Shown here piece after piece: positions 53,520 through 62,416 of a stretch of DNA of 64,000 bases; the stretch's first letter is position 1; every line of letters starts with the position of its first letter. The notes beneath the pieces are model-generated. The model was not told the DNA's origin, did no database searches, and saw only the letters and a program-made list of their open reading frames with translations. Source of the DNA: Massilia sp. Mn16-1_5 (GTDB lineage: Bacteria > Pseudomonadota > Gammaproteobacteria > Burkholderiales > Burkholderiaceae_D); assembly GCF_004798585.1 (NCBI RefSeq), contig NZ_PPXQ01000001.1, forward strand, positions 310,001 through 374,000, in the 5' to 3' direction. Position numbers and translations under genes: made by a program.

Positions 53520-54155
53520 TTAGGGGATCTGGAGGAGTTTATGGGTCTGGAGGCTGAGCTTCCATTTCGGGTTCTTGCGGCAGGTCTCGATCGCCAGGCG
53601 CGTGTTCTGCGCGGCGAGAATGCCGTCCATCGGCTGCACGAAGAAGTTGTCGAAGTCGAGGTGCTCGTAGGCGGCCAGATCCTGGCCGGCCTGCGGGATC
53701 ACGACCTTGATCTCGTTGCCCTTCTCGACCACCAGCGTCGAGCCCATCTTCGGACTGACGCAGATCCAGTCGACGCCGGCCGGCACCGGCAGGGTGCCGT
53801 TGGTCTCGATGGCGATGGTGAAGCCGCGCGCATGCATGGCGTCGATCAGCGGCGCGTCCAGCTGCAGCAGCGGCTCGCCGCCGGTGAAGACGACGTATTT
53901 ACTGGGCGCGTAGGTCGCCGGCCACAGGCTGTCGATTTCAAGAGCCAGCGCTTCGGCATCGCGGAACTTGCCGCCGCGTTCGCCGTCCGTGCCGACGAAA
54001 TCGGTGTCGCAGAAGGTGCACACGGCGCTGGCACGGTCCTGCTCGCGGCCGGTCCACAGGTTGCAGCCGGAGAAGCGGCAGAACACGGCCGGCCGGCCGG
54101 CGTGCGCCCCTTCGCCCTGCAGGGTATAGAAAATCTCTTTGATGCTGTAAGTCAC
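53520..54155 (-). CDS. queE: 7-carboxy-7-deazaguanine synthase (radical SAM)
   Basis: A 211-residue radical SAM enzyme that makes CDG from CPH4. The cluster Cys are C31, C46 and C49, i.e. CX14CX2C instead of CX3CX2C, as in Burkholderia QueE. GGEPLLQL and the EGAHAGRPAVFCRFSGCNLW opening are conserved. It starts with GTG behind GAGAGG. No preQ1 riboswitch is evident in its short leader. Confidence 0.94.
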   Translation of the reverse strand: MTYSIKEIFYTLQGEGAHAGRPAVFCRFSGCNLWTGREQDRASAVCTFCDTDFVGTDGERGGKFRDAEALALEIDSLWPATYAPSKYVVFTGGEPLLQLDAPLIDAMHARGFTIAIETNGTLPVPAGVDWICVSPKMGSTLVVEKGNEIKVVIPQAGQDLAAYEHLDFDNFFVQPMDGILAAQNTRLAIETCRKNPKWKLSLQTHKLLQIP

Positions 54156-54178
54156 GTTAAGCCTCTCGTCAACCTTCC

Positions 54179-54200
54179 ATTATACCGCGCCTGCGCAGGC
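54179..54200 (-). promoter_or_regulatory. queE promoter -10 with adjacent palindrome
   Basis: On the minus strand TATAAT (54184-54179) lies 24 bases before the GTG start. Just upstream is a perfect palindrome GCCTGCGCAGGC (54189-54200), between the -10 and the expected -35, where a repressor would fit. Confidence 0.45.
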
Positions 54201-54346
54201 TTGCCGAGGGAGGGCCATTCACACCGCTTGTCGCTCGTGCACACGCTATACGTCACGGGTATTGACTAGCGACAAAATCCGACATCGCTACAGACGGTAA
54301 CTTGATTAGCGGAAATTTCTTATAACCCGTCGGAAGGAGGAGCGTC

Positions 54347-55297
54347 ATGAAAACAGTCGGCTGCCTTTCTGCCAGCGCCATCGCCATCGCGACCGCCCTC
54401 GCCTGCGCCGCCTGTGTCTTCGGCGCCGCCCTGCCGGTATCCACGGCCAGCTTCTCGGTGCTGACGACCCTGCTCTGGCTGCTCGGCGCCGGCGGCGCGA
54501 TCTGCCTGCTGCTGCGCCGCGCGATCGAAGCCGACGACCGGGTGCATGAACTGGCGGCCCGCCTGGCAGGCGAACAGGACGCCCGCGCGAAGGCTGAAAC
54601 CATTTTGGCCGATACCCAGACGGTGCTGTCGAAAGTGGTACGCCAGCAGGAAAGCGCGCGCGACGGCGAGCGTGGCCGCATTGCGCGCGACATCCACGAG
54701 GAGCTCGGCCAGACCCTGCTGACCCTGCGCGTCGAGCTCTGCCTGCTGCAGGCCGCGTCGAACGGCATCCACCCATCGGTGCACCAGAAGGCCGGCGCCA
54801 TGGTCGGCACCCTCGACCTGGCCCTGCACTCGCTGCGCAGCGTGGTCAACGGCCTGCGCCCCCTGGCCCTGGGCGAAGGCCTGCGCGCCGCGGTCGAACG
54901 CCAGCTCGACGAATTCACCCGCCTGAACGGCATCGCGCACCGGCTCGATATCGCGCCGGGCACCCTGTCCGAACCGGAAAGCGCGCCCTACGAAGCCGAA
55001 GCCCTGCTCTACCGCGTCTTGCAGGAAGCGCTGGCCGGCGTCGCCTATCAGGCCAGCGCGACCGAAGTCGTGGTGTCCCTGCAGCGCGGCCGCGACGGAC
55101 TGACGTTGCGCGTGGACGACAATGGCGCCAACGGCGACGCCGGCCGCCGCAGCGCCCTGCCCTGCGCCTGCGGCCTGGCCGGCATGCGCGAACGGGTCGA
55201 AGCCTCGGGCGGCGCCCTGCGTATCGCAACCGCGCCCGGTGGCGGGACGGCGCTGTCGCTGGTCCTGCCCTGTAGCCAGGGTCTCGCGCTGAGCTGA
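54347..55297 (+). CDS. NarL-type sensor histidine kinase (HisKA_3)
   Basis: A 316-residue kinase with two N-terminal membrane helices (ASAIAIATALACAACVFG and FSVLTTLLWLLGAGGAICLL) and almost no periplasmic domain. A coiled-coil leads to H117 in RDIHEELGQTLL, then a HATPase with DDNGANGD and GLAGMRERVEASGG. GGAAGGAGG precedes the ATG. No response regulator is adjacent. Confidence 0.9.
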   Translation: MKTVGCLSASAIAIATALACAACVFGAALPVSTASFSVLTTLLWLLGAGGAICLLLRRAIEADDRVHELAARLAGEQDARAKAETILADTQTVLSKVVRQQESARDGERGRIARDIHEELGQTLLTLRVELCLLQAASNGIHPSVHQKAGAMVGTLDLALHSLRSVVNGLRPLALGEGLRAAVERQLDEFTRLNGIAHRLDIAPGTLSEPESAPYEAEALLYRVLQEALAGVAYQASATEVVVSLQRGRDGLTLRVDDNGANGDAGRRSALPCACGLAGMRERVEASGGALRIATAPGGGTALSLVLPCSQGLALS

Positions 55298-55409
55298 ATT
55301 GTCAATCCGGAGGCTATTGCTGTAAATCAATAGCGCGCGGCGGTCGACGTTGGAAAATCGGTTCTTGTCAGCAATCAACAATTGCTTAACGGAATCTCAA
55401 GGGCCGACG

Positions 55410-56480
55410 ATGACCAGTACAGCCATGCAATGCGCAAGCACCCCGGCGAACGATCCCCCGCTTCCCGCCAACGGAATCGGCAGCGGCCAGCATGCCGGCC
55501 TGCCGGGCACCCTGAGCCATGCGATCGCCCCGGCCACCGAGCTCGCCTTTGCCTATCAGCTGATGGAAATGCTGGCGGTTCCTGCTTTTGTCCTCGACAG
55601 CCACGCCCAGGTGTTGATCTGGAACCGCGCCTGCGAACGCCTGACCGGGGTGCCGGCCAGCGAAATCGTCGGCACCGACCACCACTGGCGCAGCTTCTAC
55701 GACGAACCGCGCCCGACCCTGGCCGACCTGGTGATCCAGAACCGGCTCGACGAAATCCGGCATATCTATCCGCGCCACGGCAAGCCGCAAGCCGGTAGCG
55801 CGACGCCCCTGTCGGTGGAAACCTGGTGCGACATGCCGCGCGCCGGCAAACGCCGCTACCTGGCCGCCGACGCCAGTCCGATCTTCGACGACAGCGGCCG
55901 ATTGAAGGCCGTGGTCGAGACCCTGCGCGACCTGACCGAGGAAAAGATGGCGCGCCTGGCCCTGGAAAAACTGGCGACCCGCGACGGCCTCACCGGACTG
56001 GCCAACCGGCGCTGCTTCGACGATACCCTGGCCGCCGAGTGGCAGCGCGCCCAGCGCCAGTGCCAGCCGATCTCGCTGCTGATGGTCGACGTCGACAATT
56101 TCAAAGCCTATAACGACGCCAACGGCCATCTCGGCGGCGACGAATGCCTGAAGCGGATCGCCACGGCGGTCGCCAGCGAGATGCGCGCCAACGACCTGGT
56201 GGCGCGCTACGGCGGCGAAGAGTTCGCCGTGATCCTGCCGAACCAGTCCCTGAAGGGCGCGGCCATCGTCGCCGAGCGCATCCGCAGCCGCGTCGAGCGC
56301 CTGCGCCTGCCCAACGGCCTGGCGCCGCTGCGCCAGGTCACCGTGTCGATCGGCGCCGCCACCGCGATCGCCGGACCGGACAACAGCGCCAGCGAGCTGG
56401 TGGCGATCGCCGACGCCGCCCTGTACCGCGCCAAGCACCTCGGGCGCAACCGGATCAGCCTGCCCTCGGCCGAAGGCTGA
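55410..56480 (+). CDS. PAS-GGDEF diguanylate cyclase
   Basis: A 356-residue soluble protein. A PAS domain (~55-185, with LDSHAQVLIWNRACERLTGV) precedes a GGDEF domain with GGEEF at 268-272, so it should make c-di-GMP. An inhibitory RxxD site is not clear. AAGGG lies 6 bases before the ATG. It follows the histidine kinase and may be controlled with it. Confidence 0.92.
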   Translation: MTSTAMQCASTPANDPPLPANGIGSGQHAGLPGTLSHAIAPATELAFAYQLMEMLAVPAFVLDSHAQVLIWNRACERLTGVPASEIVGTDHHWRSFYDEPRPTLADLVIQNRLDEIRHIYPRHGKPQAGSATPLSVETWCDMPRAGKRRYLAADASPIFDDSGRLKAVVETLRDLTEEKMARLALEKLATRDGLTGLANRRCFDDTLAAEWQRAQRQCQPISLLMVDVDNFKAYNDANGHLGGDECLKRIATAVASEMRANDLVARYGGEEFAVILPNQSLKGAAIVAERIRSRVERLRLPNGLAPLRQVTVSIGAATAIAGPDNSASELVAIADAALYRAKHLGRNRISLPSAEG

Positions 56481-56559
56481 ACATACATATCTGATCATGC
56501 TGTCAATTCTGTAGGGAATATCTTATGCTGCGCGCTGGATTTCTTCCCAAGGAGACAGT

Positions 56560-59412
56560 GTGTCCACTTTCAAACCGACGGCGCTCGCGCTGTCCGCGCC
56601 GATGCTGTTTGCGTCGGCCGTCGCGCTCGCCGCACCGAACACGCCTGCCAAGACCGGCGGCGACGTCCTGCCGTTCAAGGCGCTCGAGAAAACCCTCGCC
56701 AACGGACTGAAGATCATCGTCGTGCCGACCGGCCTGCCGAACCTGGTCTCGGTCACGATTCCGGTGCAGACCGGCTCGCGTAACGAAGTCGAGCCCGGGA
56801 AGTCGGGCTTCGCCCACTTCTTCGAGCACATGATGTTCCGCGGTACCAAGGCCTACCCGCCCGAGAAGTACCAGGAAATCATCACCCGCGCCGGCGCGCG
56901 CCAGAACGCCTACACCAGCGACGACCTGACGAACTACTACACGACCTTCGCCAAGGAAGACCTGGAAACCGTCCTGAAGGTCGAGGCCGACCGCTTCCAG
57001 CACCTCGATTACCCGATCGAAGCCTTCAAGACCGAGTCGCGCGCCGTACTCGGCGAGTACAACAAGAACAGCGCGAACCCGATGCAGAAGCTGTTCGAGG
57101 TGCAGCGCGATGCCGCCTTCAACACGCACACCTACAAGCACACCACGATGGGCTTCCTGAAGGACATCGAGGACATGCCTAACCAGTACGAATACTCGAA
57201 GGTCTTCTTCGACCGCTGGTACCGTCCGGAGAAGACCACCATCATCGTCGCCGGCGACGTCGATCCGAAGAAGACGGTGGCGATGATCGAGAAATACTGG
57301 TCGGGCTGGAAGAAAGGCAGCTACAGCGTGCCGGTGCCGGCCGAACCGGCGCCAGGTGGCGCCCAGTATCGCCACGTTCCCTGGCAGACGCCGACCCTGC
57401 CGCTGGTGACGGTCGCCTTCCGCGCGCCGGCGTTCTCGGACAAGGAAAAGGACAGCGCCGCGCTCTCCATGCTGCTGTCGCTTTCGTTCGGCCGTACTTC
57501 GCCGCTGTACAAGCGCCTGGTGCAGGACGAGCAGAAGGTCGACCAGCTGTTCGACTACAGCCCGAACCGGGTCGATCCGAACCTGGCCACGATCGGCGCG
57601 CGCGTGAAAAAGCCGCTTGATGCCTTGTACGTCCGTGACGCGATCCTGGAAACGGTCGCGCGCCTGCGCGACACCCCGGTCACCGCCAAGGAGCTGGCGG
57701 ACGCGAAATCGGCCCAGAAGTATGGCCTGATCCGCACCCTGGATAACACCGAGCAGATCGCGGCCACGCTGGCCTCCTACGTCCACTTCAACCGCTCTTA
57801 CGGCACCCTGAACCGTTACTACCGCCTGGTCGACAGCCTGACCCCGGCCGACCTGCAGGCCGCGGCGCGCAAATACCTGGTCGACGACAGCATGGTGGTC
57901 ACCACCCTCGCCCACGACGCCCTCCCTGCGGGGATCGAGACCCTGCCGAAACTGGCCGCCATGGCGCCGAAAGCGGGCAATGCCGATTTCAATGTGCTGG
58001 TGCAGAAGTCGGAACTGCCGCAGGTGCGCTTCAAGCTGCTGTTCGCGGCCGGTTCGGCGCATGACCCGAAAGGCAAGGAAGGCCTCGCCGCGCTCACCGC
58101 CGCGATGGTCGCCTCCAGCGGCTCGCGCGAGCGCAAGATCGACGAAGTGACCAAGGCCCTGTTCCCGCTGGCCGGCAGCTTCAGTGAGCAGGTCGACAAG
58201 GAGATGACGAGCTTCAGCGGCTCGATCCACAAGGACAACTGGGACGAGTATCTCGCTATCGCCCTGCCGCTGCTGCTCGAGCCGGGCTTCCGCGAAGAGG
58301 ACTTCCGCCGCCTGAAGGACGCGCAGAAGAATGCCCTGCTGCTGGACCTGAAGGACAATAACGAAGAGGAGTTCGGCAAGGAGCGCCTGCAGACCAATGT
58401 GTATGCTGGCACGCCTTACGGCCATCCGGTACTGGGTACGGTCGCCGGCATCGAGTCGATCACGCTTGACGACGTCAAGGCTTTCTGGCGCCAGGCTTAC
58501 ACGACGGGCGCCGTGCGTGCCGGCATTTCGGGCGACGTCAGCGATGCGATGACGGCTTCGCTGAAATCGGCATTGGCGCGTCTTCCTGCCGGCGCGGGCC
58601 TGCCGGCCACCAGCGTGCCGCAGGGCCGCAAGCCGAACGGGCTGGAAATCGAGATCATCGAGAAGAACACCCGTGCCACCGCGATTTCCTTCGGCCTGCC
58701 CCTGGAAGTGACCCGTTCGCACCCGGATTTCCCGGCCCTGTGGCTGGCCAAGACCTGGCTCGGCGAGCACCGTGCGTCGAGCTCGCACCTGTACCAGCAA
58801 ATCCGCGAGCTGCGCGGCATGAACTACGGCGACTACGCCTACATCGAAGCCTTCCCGCGCGGGATGTTCCAGTTCTTCCCGAATCCGAACCTGGGCCGCA
58901 AGGCGCAGCTGTTCGAAGTCTGGATCCGCCCGGTCGCGCCGCAGAACGGCCACTTCGCGCTGCGCCTGGCGCTGTCGGAACTGGGCAAGCTGGTGGACAA
59001 GGGCCTGACGAAGGAAGACTTCGAGACCACGCGCGACTACCTGATGAAAAACGTGTTCGTGATGACCGCGACCCAGGACCAGCGCCTTGGCTACGCGCTC
59101 GACTCGCAGTGGTACGGCACGCCGGAATTCACGAAGATGATGCGCGACGGCCTGGCCAGGCTGACGGTGGACGACGTGAACGCGGCGATCAGGAAGCACC
59201 TGTCGGCGCGCAATCTGTCGGTCGTCTTCATCACGAAGGATGCGGCCGGCCTGAAGAACGCGCTGGTGAGCGACGCCTTCTCGCCGATCACCTACGACGC
59301 GGCCAAGCCGCAGGCGGTGCTCGACGAGGACAAGGTGATCGGCGCCATGAAGCTGGACATCAAGCCGGAGAACGTGAGGATCACGCCGGCGGCCCAGGCG
59401 TTCGCGAAGTAA
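56560..59412 (+). CDS. M16-family zinc peptidase, exported, two-domain
   Basis: A 950-residue protein with a signal peptide (ALALSAPMLFASAVALA) and two M16 halves. The inverted zinc motif HxxEH is H86-E89-H90 (FAHFFEHMMFRG), with the third ligand Glu near E163 (AVLGEYN). The C-terminal half lacks the motif, as in pitrilysin-like enzymes. It starts at GTG behind AAGGAGAC. Probably periplasmic. Confidence 0.93.
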   Translation: MSTFKPTALALSAPMLFASAVALAAPNTPAKTGGDVLPFKALEKTLANGLKIIVVPTGLPNLVSVTIPVQTGSRNEVEPGKSGFAHFFEHMMFRGTKAYPPEKYQEIITRAGARQNAYTSDDLTNYYTTFAKEDLETVLKVEADRFQHLDYPIEAFKTESRAVLGEYNKNSANPMQKLFEVQRDAAFNTHTYKHTTMGFLKDIEDMPNQYEYSKVFFDRWYRPEKTTIIVAGDVDPKKTVAMIEKYWSGWKKGSYSVPVPAEPAPGGAQYRHVPWQTPTLPLVTVAFRAPAFSDKEKDSAALSMLLSLSFGRTSPLYKRLVQDEQKVDQLFDYSPNRVDPNLATIGARVKKPLDALYVRDAILETVARLRDTPVTAKELADAKSAQKYGLIRTLDNTEQIAATLASYVHFNRSYGTLNRYYRLVDSLTPADLQAAARKYLVDDSMVVTTLAHDALPAGIETLPKLAAMAPKAGNADFNVLVQKSELPQVRFKLLFAAGSAHDPKGKEGLAALTAAMVASSGSRERKIDEVTKALFPLAGSFSEQVDKEMTSFSGSIHKDNWDEYLAIALPLLLEPGFREEDFRRLKDAQKNALLLDLKDNNEEEFGKERLQTNVYAGTPYGHPVLGTVAGIESITLDDVKAFWRQAYTTGAVRAGISGDVSDAMTASLKSALARLPAGAGLPATSVPQGRKPNGLEIEIIEKNTRATAISFGLPLEVTRSHPDFPALWLAKTWLGEHRASSSHLYQQIRELRGMNYGDYAYIEAFPRGMFQFFPNPNLGRKAQLFEVWIRPVAPQNGHFALRLALSELGKLVDKGLTKEDFETTRDYLMKNVFVMTATQDQRLGYALDSQWYGTPEFTKMMRDGLARLTVDDVNAAIRKHLSARNLSVVFITKDAAGLKNALVSDAFSPITYDAAKPQAVLDEDKVIGAMKLDIKPENVRITPAAQAFAK

Positions 59413-59421
59413 TTGATGAGC

Positions 59422-59443
59422 GCCGGCACTGAATCGTGCCGGC
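59422..59443 (+). terminator. terminator of the M16 peptidase gene
   Basis: GCCGGCAC-TGAATC-GTGCCGGC is a perfect stem 9 bases past the stop, followed by TATTC. Confidence 0.6.
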
Positions 59444-59471
59444 TATTCATGAGCTGGAGTACTAAATAAGA

Positions 59472-59497
59472 CAAGGGGCGCCCGTGGACGCCCCTTG
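59472..59497. terminator. bidirectional terminator
   Basis: CAAGGGGCG and CGCCCCTTG pair around an 8-base loop, with CTTTTCC to the right and, on the minus strand, TCTTATTTAG. It lies 20 bases past the YsnF-type gene. Confidence 0.75.
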
Positions 59498-59517
59498 CTT
59501 TTCCTACTTGACCGTTC

Positions 59518-61452
59518 TTACTTGGTCATCTTGTCCCAGCCGTGACGCACGGCGGCCTTCATGTTTTCCCAGGTCGAGCCGGTCGAACCCGTGTTGCGGG
59601 CTTCCCAGCCGCTGCGCAGGTCGGGTTCGACTTCGTCCCATGGACGGTTGCGGTACATCTGGCTCTGGCGCATTTCGGAACCATAGCTGTAGGCCGGCTT
59701 GTAGCTGTCGTAATCCGACGCGCCTGCCGTGCTGCTGTAGGTGGCGTTGTAGTGATTACGGTAGTAGCTGTCGTCGTCGTCGGTGGTCATGCGGTCCCAG
59801 CCCGACTTGACGGCGTCCTTCATGTTTTCCCAGGTCGAACCGGCCTTGCTGCCGGCGCGGGTCGACCAGTCGCTGGAGAGGTCGCTTTCGACGTCGTTCC
59901 ACTGGCGGCCGCTGTACTTCTGGTTGCGCGCCATTTCCGAGCCGTAGCTGTAGGCCGGCGCGTAATCGTCGTACGACGCGCCGCTGCTCGCGTAGTTGCT
60001 GTTGTAGTGGTTGCGGTAGTAGCTGTCGTCGTCGCCCGTCATGCGGTCCCAGCCGGACTTGACCGCGTCCTTCATGCGCTCCCAGGTCGAACCTGCCTTG
60101 TTGCCGGCGCGGGTCGCCCAATCGCTGGAGAGGTCGGTCTCGACGTCGTTCCACTGGCGGCCCTGGTACTTCTGGCTGCGCGCCATTTCCGAGCCGTAGC
60201 TGTAGGCCGGCGCATAATCGTCGTACGAAGCGCCCGTGGTTCCGTAGTTGCTGGTGAAGTGGTTACGGTAATAGTCGTCGTCGCTCATCATGCTGGAGCG
60301 GGCCGAGCTGCCGCCGAGCTGTTCGACCTCGACTTCGGTATGGCGCACCGTGTCGCGGATCTGCTGCTCGCGCTGCGTCACTTCCTTGTTGATCATGACT
60401 TCCTCGACCACGCGCGCCGATTTCTCGACCACGGCTTCCTCGGCCGTCTCGCGCATCTCGATCGACTGCTCCTTGAAAGCGGTGGCATCCGCGCCGCTGA
60501 TCGGCTCGTTGACCGGACGGCGCTGCACGTTCACGTGCTCTTCGCGCAGCTGCACGTTCTCGTTGACCGGGGTCTCGACGATGCGCGAGTAGACGCGCAC
60601 GCCGCCGCGCGAGACTTCACGCTTGCCGACCTTCAGCTGCTCCTGCACGACCGGGATGGCGGCGGTATTCGTATCGCGTGCCATGGCGGTGTCGCGCTGC
60701 ATCGAGTCCGACTTCGAGCCGGTCAGCGACGAGCCGCTCAGCGACGAGCCTTGCAGATTCGAGGTCGAAGCGGCCGAGCCTTCCAGCGAGGAGCCGCTCA
60801 GCGACTGCGACTGGTTCTGCAGGTTGCCGGTGCCGGAACCGTAGCTGCCGGTCGACAGTTCGTCGCGCGAACCGAGCGGTTCCTGGTAAGTGGTGCCCAT
60901 CGGGTTCGGATCGTTCAGCGACTGCTGGTTCATCGGCAGGCGGTCGTTATCCGACTGCAGCGACATCGACTGGCCGCCGCTCATGCTGCCGGCGCTGCCC
61001 AGCATGGCGCCCGAGCCTTCGGTCAGGCCGCCGCTGCCAAGGCCCCATTTTTCCGACTGCTCGTCGATGTCGATCGGGCCGTAGCGCTCGACGATGTCGG
61101 CGGCGCGTTCGACTTCCGGCTCGCTGTCGGTGTTCACGCGCAGCACGTGGTGGCCGCGCTCGACGGCAGCCGAGTATTTGGTGCTGTGGGTGCTGTCGTC
61201 CGTGCCGAAGATATCGCTGAAGAAGTTCTTGATGCTGGTGCCGATGCCCGGCTCGTCGTCGGTGCTGCTGGTGCTCATGCTGGTGGAGCCGGGGGCGGCG
61301 CCGCCGGTCGAGGACATGGTGCCGCCCGGCTGGGTTTCGTCGCCATGCGACAGGCGCACGTCGGAGCTGGAGAAGCCCGAGGACAGCAGTTCGTTCTTGG
61401 CGCTCATGGCGTCATTGTGATTGTCGAAAACGGCGATCAGAGTATGTTGCAT
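59518..61452 (-). CDS. YsnF/AvaK-domain stress protein with three C-terminal repeats
   Basis: A 644-residue hydrophilic protein. N terminus (~1-120) like general stress protein 17M (MQHTLIAVFDNHNDAMSAKN). A Ser/Gly/Met-rich linker (~125-260) follows. A DUF2382 (YsnF) domain (~265-375: VSRGGVRVYSRIVETPVNEN, RQIRDTV-like end). Then three repeats of ~84 residues from ~390 to the end, each with YYRNH, PAYSYGSEM, W(N/D)DVE and STWE(R/N)MK. No membrane helix. Function unknown; relatives respond to stress. Confidence 0.82.
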   Translation of the reverse strand: MQHTLIAVFDNHNDAMSAKNELLSSGFSSSDVRLSHGDETQPGGTMSSTGGAAPGSTSMSTSSTDDEPGIGTSIKNFFSDIFGTDDSTHSTKYSAAVERGHHVLRVNTDSEPEVERAADIVERYGPIDIDEQSEKWGLGSGGLTEGSGAMLGSAGSMSGGQSMSLQSDNDRLPMNQQSLNDPNPMGTTYQEPLGSRDELSTGSYGSGTGNLQNQSQSLSGSSLEGSAASTSNLQGSSLSGSSLTGSKSDSMQRDTAMARDTNTAAIPVVQEQLKVGKREVSRGGVRVYSRIVETPVNENVQLREEHVNVQRRPVNEPISGADATAFKEQSIEMRETAEEAVVEKSARVVEEVMINKEVTQREQQIRDTVRHTEVEVEQLGGSSARSSMMSDDDYYRNHFTSNYGTTGASYDDYAPAYSYGSEMARSQKYQGRQWNDVETDLSSDWATRAGNKAGSTWERMKDAVKSGWDRMTGDDDSYYRNHYNSNYASSGASYDDYAPAYSYGSEMARNQKYSGRQWNDVESDLSSDWSTRAGSKAGSTWENMKDAVKSGWDRMTTDDDDSYYRNHYNATYSSTAGASDYDSYKPAYSYGSEMRQSQMYRNRPWDEVEPDLRSGWEARNTGSTGSTWENMKAAVRHGWDKMTK

Positions 61453-61476
61453 GATGAGTCCTCCAGATGGTGTTGA

Positions 61477-61902
61477 TTACTTCATTGGCGGGGTGCCGGA
61501 TTCGTCGAAGCGTTCGACGCTGACCTGCTCGGCCTTCAGGACGACCGATTCCTGGTGGTGTTCCTCGCGACGGATCCGGGTGATGTGAAGCTCTTCCTTG
61601 ATGCGCACGCGGCGCTCGACAACCAGGACTTCCTCGAGGACGGGCACGACCAGCGTGTCGCCCTCGTAACGGTTGGCGGGCGCCTCGTCCGGGGCCACGA
61701 TGCGGTCGACCGGGACGTGCCGGACCTCCACCTCTTCGCGCCCGAGACGCTCGTCGATGGTGACTGGCTGTTCGACCACGGATTTGTGTATGCGAACACC
61801 GCGTCCCGTGTCCACCACGCGGGTGCCGACAGCGAGTTCTTCCGCGATCACGGGGACCCGTACCGGGTCCTGTTCCAAAGGTTCTGCGGGATTGCCTGCC
61901 AT
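61477..61902 (-). CDS. DUF2382 (YsnF-type) protein
   Basis: A 141-residue protein made of one YsnF-type domain: RVPVIAEELAVGTRVVDTGRG, then VPVLEEVLVVERRVRIKEEL, with many Val/Glu/Arg strands. GGAG lies 8 bases before the ATG. It is 24 bases upstream of the larger YsnF-type gene, so the two are probably co-transcribed. Confidence 0.82.
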   Translation of the reverse strand: MAGNPAEPLEQDPVRVPVIAEELAVGTRVVDTGRGVRIHKSVVEQPVTIDERLGREEVEVRHVPVDRIVAPDEAPANRYEGDTLVVPVLEEVLVVERRVRIKEELHITRIRREEHHQESVVLKAEQVSVERFDESGTPPMK

Positions 61903-62090
61903 TGTTTCGACTCCGTGTGGTTGCTTGCGCGAGACAGAGGCCAGACTACTCCAAACAGCCGGGGCACCGCGCACCATTGACTGTTGTAAATGTTGAGGTA
62001 TTCACCACGCGTGAAATCGGCGGGAAGCGCGTAAATAAAGGCGAAATGCGAAGCGCAGGGGCCTTGAAAAGGCCGAGAAAGGAAAGGGGG

Positions 62091-62110
62091 GCGGCCCCGG
62101 ACGGGGCCGC
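62091..62110 (-). terminator. terminator of the 86-aa gene
   Basis: GCGGCCCC-GGAC-GGGGCCGC; on the minus strand it is followed by CCCCCTTTCCTTTCT. It lies 19 bases past the stop codon of the minus-strand gene ending at 62130. Confidence 0.7.
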
Positions 62111-62129
62111 GGAAAGGCGTGCTGCGGAA

Positions 62130-62390
62130 CTAGTTGAACGGGTTGGCGACGTCCTGCACGTCGGGTGGCGGCAGGCGTTCCGGCAGGGTCTGCCCTTCCA
62201 GCTTCGCCAGGACCGCGCCGAGGATCTCGTGCAGGCGCCGCGCATGCGCCAGGCCCTGCTGGTCGGCGGTCAGGTCGACGTCGCCCGAGATCGTGATGCG
62301 GTCCAGGCGGTTCTCGATCATCAGGTTATCGATCTGCAGCACGTCGGCTTCGTTCGCATAGGGCACAAAGGTCTTCTTCTTCGCGGTCAT
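62130..62390 (-). CDS. hypothetical protein (86 aa)
   Basis: A small charged protein starting MTAKKKTFVPYANEADVLQI with NRLDRITISGDVDLTADQQG and a C-terminal helix, then PPDVQDVANPFN. GGAG lies 6 bases before the ATG. Not recognised. It is 26 bases after the endonuclease gene and probably shares its transcript. Confidence 0.72.
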   Translation of the reverse strand: MTAKKKTFVPYANEADVLQIDNLMIENRLDRITISGDVDLTADQQGLAHARRLHEILGAVLAKLEGQTLPERLPPPDVQDVANPFN

Positions 62391-62416
62391 GGATGGCTCC
62401 GGTTTCGATCTGGGGT

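Noticed and set aside
54156..54346. preQ1 riboswitch before queE
   Set aside because: The leader between the -10 and the GTG start is about 20 bases, too short for an aptamer and expression platform.
59542..61476. A 644-codon open frame on the + strand
   Set aside because: Antisense of the YsnF-type gene; its low-complexity Val/Ala/Arg repeats mirror the repeats on the other strand.
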